A DNA stretch of 17,743 nt from Prevotellaceae bacterium (GTDB taxonomy: Bacteria; Bacteroidota; Bacteroidia; Bacteroidales; UBA932). The stretch is taken from contig JAITAP010000200.1 of the NCBI GenBank assembly GCA_031284065.1, forward strand, positions 1-17,743. Direction: 5' to 3'. The position numbers and the translations under genes are program-made. The notes beneath the pieces were generated by a model. That model was not told the DNA's origin, did not search any database, and worked only from the letters and a program-made list of their open reading frames with translations. Positions 7,673 to 13,762 of the stretch are shown in pieces. Within the stretch, counting starts at the first letter, position 1; every line of letters starts with the position of its first letter.

Positions 7673-8533
7673 CTAAGTTAGCCCTAATAGGTATTTGCCG
7701 TACTCCGTTTTGTCCAGCTTTTTGCCCAATACGTTGAGTTGTTCGGCGCTTATCCAGCCGTTGCGCCATGCTATTTCTTCGATGCACGAAACGTAAAATC
7801 CCTGCCGTTTTTGTATGGTTGCCACAAAATTTGAAGCTTCCAAAAGGCTGTCGCAGTTGCCGGTGTCGAGCCATGCAAACCCTCTGCCAAAAATTTCTAC
7901 CTTTAGCGTTCCCTCGTTCAGGTATGTTTTGTTGAGGTCTGTAATTTCGTACTCGCCACGCGCCGAAGGTTGCAGATTTTTTGCGCGCTGCACCACCGTG
8001 TTGTCGTAAAAATACAGACCGGGAACAGCATACTCCGACTTTGGTTGCAGCGGTTTTTCCTCCAGCGACAGCGCCCTGCCGTCGGGCGCAAACTCCACCA
8101 CGCCGTAAGCGCGAGGGTCTTTCACGGCGTAGCCAAAAACGCAGGCTCCTTTTTCGATGGCGGCGGCGCGCTTGAGCATACCGCTGAAGCCCTGCCCGTA
8201 AAACAGGTTGTCGCCGAGCACAAGCGCCACCTTATCGTTGCCCACAAATTGCGCTCCCAGCACAAAGGCCTGCGCAAGCCCGTTGGGCTTTTCCTGCACC
8301 ACGTAATCGAACTTCATGCCCAGCTCCTCGCCTGTTCCGAGCAGCTCTCTGAACATGGGAAGGTCGCGGGGCGTAGAAATGACGAGCGCCTCGCGAATAT
8401 TTGCCAGCATGAGCGACGACAGCGGGTAGTAAATCATCGGCTTGTCGTACACCGGCATAATCTGCTTCGATATAGCCTTAGAAAGCGGGTAGAGGCGCGT
8501 TGCGCTGCCTCCCGCAAGGATTATCCCTTTCAT
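7673..8533 (-). CDS. rfbA: Glucose-1-phosphate thymidylyltransferase RfbA
   Basis: The enzyme makes dTDP-glucose from glucose-1-phosphate and dTTP, the first step toward dTDP-L-rhamnose and related sugars for surface polysaccharide. The 286-aa protein has the nucleotidyltransferase signature MKGIILAGGSATRLYPLS, the sugar-binding run QIMPVYDKPMIYYPLS, QEKPNGLAQAF, the metal-binding GDNLFYG, LEEKP, and WLDTG near the end. The signature glycine before TRLYP is alanine here (GGSATRL), a variant I regard as tolerated. Length is normal. It is a lone gene: no rfbB, rfbC or rfbD is adjacent, so the rest of the pathway must be encoded elsewhere. It reads convergently to namZ and has its own candidate -7 box upstream. 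Confidence 0.96.
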   Translation of the reverse strand: MKGIILAGGSATRLYPLSKAISKQIMPVYDKPMIYYPLSSLMLANIREALVISTPRDLPMFRELLGTGEELGMKFDYVVQEKPNGLAQAFVLGAQFVGNDKVALVLGDNLFYGQGFSGMLKRAAAIEKGACVFGYAVKDPRAYGVVEFAPDGRALSLEEKPLQPKSEYAVPGLYFYDNTVVQRAKNLQPSARGEYEITDLNKTYLNEGTLKVEIFGRGFAWLDTGNCDSLLEASNFVATIQKRQGFYVSCIEEIAWRNGWISAEQLNVLGKKLDKTEYGKYLLGLT

Positions 8534-8556
8534 TTTAATTAGTATGTTATTTTACG

Positions 8557-8564
8557 CAAAGATA
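8557..8564 (-). promoter_or_regulatory. Putative -7 box (TATCTTTG) for rfbA
   Basis: On the minus strand the sequence TATCTTTG lies 23 bases before the rfbA ATG and matches TAnnTTTG well. No clear -33 TTTG is seen upstream. The leader would be short and AT-rich. Confidence 0.55.
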
Positions 8565-8670
8565 GTAAAATGATGAGAGCTTAGAAGCTTATCCGAATAA
8601 TTTTTGCCGCCAAAATACGCATTAGGTAATGCCAGCTTAAAATTCAAAATTGGGAGCTCAAAAAAAACTC

Positions 8671-8702
8671 TTTTGCGATATGCAAAATATTACCTACCTT
8701 TG
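8671..8702 (+). promoter_or_regulatory. Consensus Bacteroidetes promoter driving the tRNA-Ser gene
   Basis: A TTTTGC -33 element (8671-8676) and a TACCTTTG -7 element (8695-8702) are separated by 19 bases between TTTG and TACC, the textbook Bacteroidetes geometry. Transcription should start near 8709, giving a 5' leader of about 90 nt ahead of the tRNA. The leader contains the 10-base palindrome TCCGGCCGGA (8744-8753) and could fold on itself. Confidence 0.8.
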
Positions 8703-8797
8703 TGCCTCGCAAATGGAGAGGTGTGGCGGCTTTCTACGCAGTATCCGGCCGGAATGTCTTGTCTCCGGTGAGCTGCCGATGTTTTTTGCGATAATAT

Positions 8798-8884
8798 GGA
8801 GAGATGCCAGAGCGGTCGAATGGGACGGTCTCGAAAACCGTTGTACTCGTAAGGGTACCGAGGGTTCGAATCCCTCTCTCTCCG
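8798..8884 (+). tRNA. tRNA-Ser, anticodon CGA
   Basis: A class II tRNA can be folded by hand. The acceptor stem is GGAGAGA (8798-8804) with TCTCTCC (8877-8883) and discriminator G at 8884. The anticodon stem is ACGGT/ACCGT (8825-8829/8837-8841) with loop CTCGAAA and anticodon CGA at 8832-8834. A long variable arm with GTAC/GTAC pairing follows. The T arm is GAGGG-TTCGAAT-CCCTC (8860-8876). It reads UCG serine codons. CA follows the discriminator in the genome, so a complete CCA tail is not encoded. Confidence 0.97.
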
Positions 8885-9028
8885 CAGTCAGCGCTGTGAT
8901 TTAAGCAGCTGCCGAAACGTGGGGCTAAATCAGGGACTGCCTCCCGCTTCAGGTTGCTTTTTGGGCATGGATGCTGCGTACAAATCACCTTGACCGGCTG
9001 AATTTAGCCCGTAGGGGATTTGATTCTG

Positions 9029-9066
9029 TAACCCCGTGCTGCGTAGCAAAGCGCAGCATGGGGTTA
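9029..9066. repeat. Long hairpin in the gap between tRNA-Ser and the C69 peptidase gene
   Basis: A 15-bp stem with one G-U wobble pairs 9029-9043 with 9052-9066 around an 8-base loop (TAGCAAAG). No T-run follows on either strand, so it is not a standard terminator. Just before it, AGCCCGTAGGGGATT (9006-9020) resembles the CCCCGTAGGGG palindromes of the 12.8-13.0 kb element. The rest of the 8885-9139 stretch shows no supportable gene. Confidence 0.75.
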
Positions 9067-9139
9067 TTCATGTCATGCAAAAACCTTTCCGGATTTTTTG
9101 GCTTTGCTGAGATAAGGTAAAATAGCTTAGGGGTGCAGG

Positions 9140-9169
9140 TTGGAAATCTCGTGATTTTCGCTAATTTTG
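9140..9169 (+). promoter_or_regulatory. Bacteroidetes promoter for the C69 peptidase (and probably hepT-mntA-mutY)
   Basis: TTGG at 9140-9143 and TAATTTTG at 9162-9169 match the -33 and -7 elements, with 19 bases between TTG and TAAT. The predicted start near 9176 leaves a leader of about 31 nt before the ATG at 9207. Confidence 0.65.
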
Positions 9170-9206
9170 CCTGCAACAATTTTAAACTTTCAAATCAACT
9201 TTTGCA

Positions 9207-10916
9207 ATGAAAAATCTTATTTCCACCTTTGTTTTGGCTTTTGCCGGAGTCGTTCAGGCGTTTGCCTGTACCAACTTTATTGTAACTAAGGGAGCGTCAA
9301 AAAGCGGCGCCTGTATCGTTTCCTACTCCGCAGACTCGCACGTGCTGTACGGCGAGCTGTATCACTACCCCGCAGCGCAGCGTCAAGACGGCGATATGCG
9401 CAAGGTGTACGAGTGGGACAGCAAAAAATTTCTTGGCGAAATTCCCGAAGTCAAAAAAACCTACAACGTAGTGGGCAACATGAACGAGCACGCGCTCGCG
9501 ATTGGCGAAACCACCTACGGCGGGCGGCATGAGCTGCACGACACATCAGGCCTGATGGACTATGGAAGCCTTATCTACATTGCGCTTCAACGCGCCAAGA
9601 CAGCGCGGGAGGCGATAAAGGTCATTACGAATTTGATAGAAAAGTACGGCTACTGCTCGGAGGGGGAATCGTTTTCGATAGCCGACCCCAACGAGGCGTG
9701 GATATTTGAGATGATAGGGAAGGGGAGCCGCGAGGTGAAGAACGCTAAAGGCAAGCCCTTTGCCAAAGGCGCGGTGTGGGTTGCGGTGCGCATCCCCGAC
9801 GGGTACGTAAGCGGCCACGCCAACCAAGCGCGAATACAGACTTTTCCCCGTGCCGACGGGAAAATATCTCTCACCGCAAAGCAGATGAACAAAAATTTTC
9901 CGGCGAGCGCAGAGGTCGTTTACGCCGATGACGTGGTTGACTTTGCCCGCGCCTGCGGCTACTTTAGCGGCGAGGACAAAGATTTTTCCTTCTCCGACAC
10001 GTACAACCCCGTTGACTTTGGCGGCGCACGCTTCTGCGACGCGCGCGTGTGGTCGTTTTTCAAGGATGTGAACAGCGATATGCAGCAGTACCTCGACTAC
10101 GCCATGGGGCACAACCTCAAACGCCGTATGCCGCTGTACGTAAAACCCAACCGCAGCTTGGGCGTGGATGACATTGCCGCCGCCATGCGCGACCACTACG
10201 AGGGCACGCCTATGGACATGCGGACGGACGTTGGCGCGGGCGCGTACGCCTGCCCCTACCGCTGGCGGCCCATGTCGTGGGAGCTCGACAGCGTAAAGTA
10301 CGTACACGAGCGGGCTACCGCCACGCAGCAAACCGGCTTCTGGTTTGTTGCCGAGAGCCGGGCGCCCCGCATTGGCGGTATCCTCTGGTTTGCCGTTGAC
10401 GATGCGGCTACGTCGTGCCTCACGCCCATTTTCAGCTGCTCCACCGTCGTGCCGGAGTGTTTTGCCGCAGGCAACGGCGACATGCTCACCTACTCACCCA
10501 CCGCAGCGTTTTGGCTGTTCAGCCGCGTAACCAACTTTGCCTACTCGCGCTACAACGCCATGAGCGCCGACATTATAAAGGTGCAGCGGGAGTTTGAGGA
10601 GGAATCCTTGCGAATGGTGGACAAGGCAATTCGGCAGGCGCAGGAAGTTTCCGCTCCGGAGCAGCAGGTTACCATGCTCACGGAGCTGTCGGTAAATCGC
10701 GCCGGGCAGCTGATGGAGCGTTGGCAGCAGCTGGACCGCTATTTGCTCGTAAAGTATATCGACGGCAACATAAAGAGAGAAAAAGACGGCGCTTTTGAGC
10801 GAACGCCTCACGGCGCGTGCGCCCCGCCCATACAGCCCCAGCTGCCCGAAAAGTTCCGCAGGGCAATTGTAAACGACAACGGCGAAACGCTGAAAGAGTG
10901 GACGGGAGGAAATTGA
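9207..10916 (+). CDS. Secreted C69 family dipeptidase (Ntn hydrolase, PepD-like)
   Basis: C69 enzymes cleave dipeptides using an N-terminal cysteine exposed by processing. The 569-aa product has a 20-residue signal peptide (MKNLISTFVLAFAGVVQAFA) directly followed by C21-T-N-F, so signal cleavage would itself expose the catalytic Cys21. Family blocks follow: SADSHVLYGELY, NVVGNMNEHALAIGETTYGG, SLIYIALQRAKTAREAIKVI, GESFSIADPNEAWIFEMIGKG and WVAVRIPDGYVSGHANQARI. Later comes TPIFSCSTVVPECFAAGN, and the C-terminus is helical. It is a full-length member. A lipoprotein reading of Cys21 is less likely because the lipobox lacks an aliphatic residue at -3. The TA pair begins 25 bp downstream. It is likely periplasmic and feeds on peptides from proteolysis. 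Confidence 0.92.
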   Translation: MKNLISTFVLAFAGVVQAFACTNFIVTKGASKSGACIVSYSADSHVLYGELYHYPAAQRQDGDMRKVYEWDSKKFLGEIPEVKKTYNVVGNMNEHALAIGETTYGGRHELHDTSGLMDYGSLIYIALQRAKTAREAIKVITNLIEKYGYCSEGESFSIADPNEAWIFEMIGKGSREVKNAKGKPFAKGAVWVAVRIPDGYVSGHANQARIQTFPRADGKISLTAKQMNKNFPASAEVVYADDVVDFARACGYFSGEDKDFSFSDTYNPVDFGGARFCDARVWSFFKDVNSDMQQYLDYAMGHNLKRRMPLYVKPNRSLGVDDIAAAMRDHYEGTPMDMRTDVGAGAYACPYRWRPMSWELDSVKYVHERATATQQTGFWFVAESRAPRIGGILWFAVDDAATSCLTPIFSCSTVVPECFAAGNGDMLTYSPTAAFWLFSRVTNFAYSRYNAMSADIIKVQREFEEESLRMVDKAIRQAQEVSAPEQQVTMLTELSVNRAGQLMERWQQLDRYLLVKYIDGNIKREKDGAFERTPHGACAPPIQPQLPEKFRRAIVNDNGETLKEWTGGN

Positions 10917-10941
10917 CAAATGAAAATTGCACATTTGACAG

Positions 10942-11379
10942 ATGAAGGAAATAGATGTTTCTTACCTTAGGCGTTGCACGGCAACGTTGTGCAAGGCGCT
11001 GGAGCTGCTTCAAGCGTCAAATTCCGGTTGCATAGATTACGAAATGTACCGCTCCGCCTGCATCAAAGAGTTGGAAATTATTATAGAGCAAAGCGGCAAG
11101 CTGCTGCGGAAAGCCCTCAAGCCCTACTTTTCCTCGTCGCAGGCGGTGGACGGGCTCACGTTCAAGGATGTGTTTCGCCATGCGGTTTTGCGCGGCGTAA
11201 TTACTGCCGAAGAGTGCGAAAGGTGGCTGCAATACCGCGACAGCCGCAACGCTACTACGCATGATTACCGCGTTGGCTTTGCCGAAAAAACGCTCGCAAC
11301 GCTGCCCCAGCTTATTGTCGATGCAACCCGCTTGGCAGCGGCCATTGAGCAACAAAAACACAAGGATGAATTATGCTAA
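10942..11379 (+). CDS. hepT: HEPN-domain toxin of a HepT/MntA toxin-antitoxin pair
   Basis: This 145-aa all-helical protein belongs to the HEPN / HI0074 'nucleotidyltransferase substrate-binding' family. It carries the RX4HXY motif exactly: R102-NATT-H107-D-Y109. In characterised type VII systems R and H form the RNase site and the tyrosine is the residue AMPylated by the partner to silence the toxin, so Y109 is the predicted target. The motif is intact, so the toxin is predicted active. Its stop overlaps the partner's ATG by 7 bp, the usual toxin-first arrangement. It starts 25 bp after the C69 gene; an upstream ATG at 10920 is in another frame and stops quickly. Other family members act as housekeeping pairs with no proven toxicity, so the TA role is inferred. 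Confidence 0.9.
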   Translation: MKEIDVSYLRRCTATLCKALELLQASNSGCIDYEMYRSACIKELEIIIEQSGKLLRKALKPYFSSSQAVDGLTFKDVFRHAVLRGVITAEECERWLQYRDSRNATTHDYRVGFAEKTLATLPQLIVDATRLAAAIEQQKHKDELC

Positions 11380-11678
11380 TCAGGGAAAAAGATAGAGAGG
11401 CGTTGCTGCAAATATTTTCGGCCGTCGGTTTGCCGTTCGAGGTTTGGGCGTATGGCAGCAGGGTGGACGGCAGCGCTCACGAAGGCAGCGACCTCGATTT
11501 GGTGGCGCGAGCGGGCGACCTGAAGCCGCTCACGCACGCCGCATACGCAGCGTTGGTTGAAAAAATTCAGGACAGCAATATCCCTATTCTGGTAGAGCTG
11601 AGAGACTGGGCGCTACTTCCCGAAAGCTTTCGCCAAAACATAGCGCAGCAGCACGAACTATTATACAGCAACCTTTAA
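11373..11678 (+). CDS. mntA: MNT-domain nucleotidyltransferase antitoxin, partner of the HEPN protein
   Basis: This 101-aa minimal nucleotidyltransferase has the GSX10DXD motif exactly: G28-S29, ten residues, D40-L-D42. A third acidic residue of the active site should lie in the strand ILVELRDW (E75 or D78, not resolvable by eye). By analogy with characterised MntA proteins it would transfer AMP from ATP to the tyrosine of the HEPN motif (Y109 of its neighbour) and neutralise it. The start ATG lies within the end of hepT (7-bp overlap), giving tight coupling. mutY follows nine bases after its stop, so the pair is embedded in a plus-strand run of genes and not on an obvious mobile element. Confidence 0.9.
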   Translation: MLIREKDREALLQIFSAVGLPFEVWAYGSRVDGSAHEGSDLDLVARAGDLKPLTHAAYAALVEKIQDSNIPILVELRDWALLPESFRQNIAQQHELLYSNL

Positions 11679-11687
11679 GTCGTTAAA

Positions 11688-12770
11688 TTGAGCACCATCT
11701 CCGACACGCTTATTGCTTGGTACAGCCCCAACCGTCGCGATTTGCCATGGCGCAAAACCAAAGACCCGTACTCCATTTGGGTTTCGGAGGTTATTTTGCA
11801 GCAAACGCGCGTAGCGCAAGGGTTGAGCTACTATCATCGTTTTTTGCAGGCTTTTCCCACCGTGCAGTCGCTGGCGGAGGCTACGCTCGATGACGTAATG
11901 CGCGTGTGGCAAGGGCTGGGGTACTACACGCGAGCCCGCAACATGCACGCGGCGGCAAGCCAAGTGGTGAACGAGCACGGCGGGAAGTTCCCCGATACCT
12001 ACGACGGGTTGCGCTCGCTGCGCGGCGTTGGCGACTACACGGCGTCGGCTGTCGGCGCATTTGCGTTCAACATTCCCCGCCCCGCAGTTGACGGAAACGT
12101 GTACCGCATTTGGTCGCGCATCTTTGGCGTGTTCACCCCCATCGACACTCCGGACGGGCAAAAGGAACTCTACCAAATAGCGTTTGAGCAGCTGGATAAA
12201 AAACGTTCGAACATTTTCAACCAAGCCATTATGGATTTTGGCGGAACGCTGTGCACGCCAAAAAGTCCCCTCTGCGGCAGCTGCCCCGTGTCCGATGTGT
12301 GCTACGCTTTTCGCAACAACGCCGTTGCGATGCTGCCCGCCAAGAGCAGGAAAATAAAAGTCTCCAACCGCTACTTTGCCTACCTGATGATACGCCACAG
12401 GGACGACACCTTTATCCGCCGGCGCGACGGAAAGGATATATGGCGCTCGCTGTACGAATTTCCGCTGATAGAAACGAGCGGCAGCACGTCGCTCAAGGCG
12501 CTGGAGAAAACGCAGGAGTGGAGGGATATGTTTGGCGACGAAAAGCCTGTGGTGCTGCACGTCTCACCAAGCCTCAAGCACGCGCTTAGCCATCAGCATT
12601 TGTACGTACAATTCTACATTCTGGAGATAAAAACAGCCCCGTACTTTCTTTCCACCAACTTTATCCGCGTAAAAGCCGACAGCATGGGCGAATACCCTAC
12701 GTCGAGGCTGATAGACGGCTACATGGCGGCAGAGCCTGTTGAAAAGTATTTTTTGCGGCAAAAAGATTGA
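11688..12770 (+). CDS. mutY: A/G-specific adenine glycosylase MutY
   Basis: MutY removes adenine mispaired with 8-oxoguanine, preventing G:C to T:A mutations. The 360-aa protein has the catalytic glutamate E34 (WVSEVILQQTRV), a helix-hairpin-helix (LRGVGDYTASAVGAF), the catalytic aspartate D135 (PAVDGNVYRI) and the 4Fe-4S cysteines C189-x6-C196-x2-C199-x5-C205. A NUDIX-like C-terminal domain for 8-oxoG recognition follows from about residue 225. The start is TTG: the in-frame stop at 11676-11678 leaves TTG as the only start codon before the conserved N-terminus, and the first in-frame ATG (11899) would delete the catalytic glutamate. The gene follows mntA by nine bases and may be co-transcribed from the C69 promoter. 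Confidence 0.96.
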   Translation: MSTISDTLIAWYSPNRRDLPWRKTKDPYSIWVSEVILQQTRVAQGLSYYHRFLQAFPTVQSLAEATLDDVMRVWQGLGYYTRARNMHAAASQVVNEHGGKFPDTYDGLRSLRGVGDYTASAVGAFAFNIPRPAVDGNVYRIWSRIFGVFTPIDTPDGQKELYQIAFEQLDKKRSNIFNQAIMDFGGTLCTPKSPLCGSCPVSDVCYAFRNNAVAMLPAKSRKIKVSNRYFAYLMIRHRDDTFIRRRDGKDIWRSLYEFPLIETSGSTSLKALEKTQEWRDMFGDEKPVVLHVSPSLKHALSHQHLYVQFYILEIKTAPYFLSTNFIRVKADSMGEYPTSRLIDGYMAAEPVEKYFLRQKD

Positions 12771-12778
12771 ATACGCTG

Positions 12779-13125
12779 AAAGCTGAGATTGAAGTAACTT
12801 TGTTGCAACGAGAGCACATTACATAAAGCCTAATAAATATTTTCAATTAATTCCCCGTAGGGGAATAATATCAATAGAACAATGTGTACCATCTCTTTCT
12901 TATTCCCCGTAGGGGATTAATAGAAAATGGCGATGCTATTGAAGCCCTACGGGCTATTGGCGAAAAAGGGTAGCCATTTTCTATTGATATTATTCCCCTA
13001 CGGGGAATTGGAGCCAGCTGAATAAAAGAACTTCGATGACAATTGTAATCCGTCAAAGATTATAAACCTGCATAGCATGGCCTGCTAATTAGCATCTTAT
13101 TCGTTGCAACAAAGCTGAGATTGAA
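12779..13125. mobile_element. MITE-like nested inverted-repeat element (about 317 bp) flanked by 15-bp direct repeats
   Basis: AAAGCTGAGATTGAA occurs at 12779-12793 and again at 13111-13125. Inside, CTTTGTTGCAACGA (12798-12811) and its reverse complement (13101-13114) form 14-bp terminal inverted repeats; the right copy overlaps the flanking repeat by four bases. The interior has a perfect 28-bp inverted repeat (12850-12877 with 12981-13008), a 13-bp one (12919-12931 with 12973-12985), and small hairpins ATTCCCC-GTA-GGGGAAT (12850-12866), TCCCC-GTA-GGGGA (12904-12916) and AGCCC-TAC-GGGCT (12943-12955). No transposase is encoded. A non-autonomous element or REP-type array is inferred. Confidence 0.6.
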
Positions 13126-13179
13126 ATTGGAAGCTGAAAGCTGCGTGCGCCGAATTTTCGCCCCGCCGTCCCGCTTGTA

Positions 13180-13200
13180 GGGACGCACGCCGTGCGTCTC
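13180..13200. repeat. GACGCACG/CGTGCGTC palindrome
   Basis: The arms 13180-13189 and 13191-13200 are complementary except for one G-T wobble, around a single base. It lies in the gap between the repeat element and the 66-aa gene, in sequence with no supportable ORF. A TGCGTCTC string here also occurs at 3744-3751. Confidence 0.55.
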
Positions 13201-13309
13201 ACCGCCGACATTCCGCCCAAAGCGCGTGAGGCACGAGCGCACGGGGTGGAGGAATCTTCCACCACAACGCATTCCTCTGTGCCTTTCTGTGCCAACCATA
13301 GCTATGCAG

Positions 13310-13341
13310 AGCGGCCAGCGTACGCCTCAGCGTCGGCCGCT
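13310..13341. repeat. GC-rich hairpin AGCGGCC / GGCCGCT
   Basis: AGCGGCC (13310-13316) pairs with GGCCGCT (13335-13341), with an inner 4-bp pairing ACGC/GCGT. No T-run follows on the plus strand. On the minus strand it lies downstream of the 66-aa gene, more than 100 bases past its stop, so a terminator role is possible but unsupported. Between 13342 and 13446 I see nothing else. Confidence 0.45.
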
Positions 13342-13446
13342 TGCTTAATAACATGCCATTGGGTGTCGCCCGGAGCTAATGGTAAAAAGGCGTTCAGCTT
13401 TGCAGCTGCTGCTTGTCGTTGCCGGTAGTGCGGGGGAGCGTCGCGG

Positions 13447-13647
13447 TTAACTTTCTACGCTTTTACGCGCGTAGTCCAGCACACGTTGCAGCGTATGCTC
13501 GTCAACATCTACTTCCTGCTTTTGCAGCTCCGCAAGCAAGCGTTCTACCTCCTCTGTCAGCTCCGGCAATACGTTATTATCCGGAAGCTGGCGTTGCTTT
13601 CGAAAGGGTTCATGAAGATGGCTATCAAAATAGTGCGAATTATCCAT
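13447..13647 (-). CDS. Hypothetical 66-aa protein
   Basis: I do not recognise this protein. It is hydrophilic, with a His- and Arg-containing N-terminal third followed by two predicted amphipathic helices (about 28-45, LPELTEEVERLLAELQKQ, and 49-64, DEHTLQRVLDYARKSV). There is no signal peptide or membrane segment. A TATCTTTG -7 box lies about 40 bases upstream on the same strand, which supports a real gene. It is co-directional with the ECF sigma gene, with 115 bp between them, but likely has its own promoter. A role as a small adaptor or regulator would be guesswork. The overlapping plus-strand frame looks like a shadow, being rich in Ala, Pro and Arg. Confidence 0.6.
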   Translation of the reverse strand: MDNSHYFDSHLHEPFRKQRQLPDNNVLPELTEEVERLLAELQKQEVDVDEHTLQRVLDYARKSVES

Positions 13648-13684
13648 ACCGAGTAAAATCAGCCGTTGATAATTAATAGAGCAA

Positions 13685-13712
13685 CAAAGATAGCACTTTT
13701 TTATAGTACAAA
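13685..13712 (-). promoter_or_regulatory. Putative promoter for the 66-aa gene
   Basis: On the minus strand TATCTTTG (13692 to 13685) matches the -7 consensus, with a TTTG at 13712-13709. The spacing of 16 is shorter than the usual 19-21. The -7 box is more convincing than the -33. Confidence 0.5.
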
Positions 13713-13762
13713 GCCTATATCTTAGAAAAGGTACATATATTTTATGTTAAAAGAGCTATTGG

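Noticed and set aside
8715..8766. Possible degenerate second tRNA-Ser (GGAGAGGTG...TCTCC) ahead of the real one
   Set aside because: Only the ends resemble a tRNA; there is no anticodon arm or T arm, and the length is too short.
8734..8988. Minus-strand 84-codon frame containing GERGIRTLGTLTSTTVF
   Set aside because: It is the antisense translation of tRNA-Ser, a well-known spurious ORF in bacterial annotation. The plus-strand frame 8650-8904 is likewise a read-through of the tRNA.
9207..9269. Lipoprotein signal for the C69 peptidase because of the cysteine at residue 21
   Set aside because: The residues before Cys21 (AFA) lack the usual aliphatic -3 position, and C69 enzymes need this cysteine as the free N-terminal nucleophile.
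9546..10331. 261-codon minus-strand frame opposite the C69 peptidase gene
   Set aside because: Val/Ala/His-rich shadow composition, no motif, and a well-supported gene on the other strand.
12850..13008. CRISPR-like array of CCCCGTAGGGG repeats
   Set aside because: The repeats are short, in both orientations and irregularly spaced, spacers are not uniform, and no cas gene is present.
12871..13056. 61-codon minus-strand frame in the mutY-downstream gap
   Set aside because: It is translated from the inverted-repeat element itself; the sequence is explained by palindromes, not by coding constraint.
13060..13428. Overlapping frames 13060-13299 (minus) and 13192-13428 (plus) in the same gap
   Set aside because: Both run through palindromic and low-information sequence, lack promoters or plausible start contexts, and have unlikely compositions.
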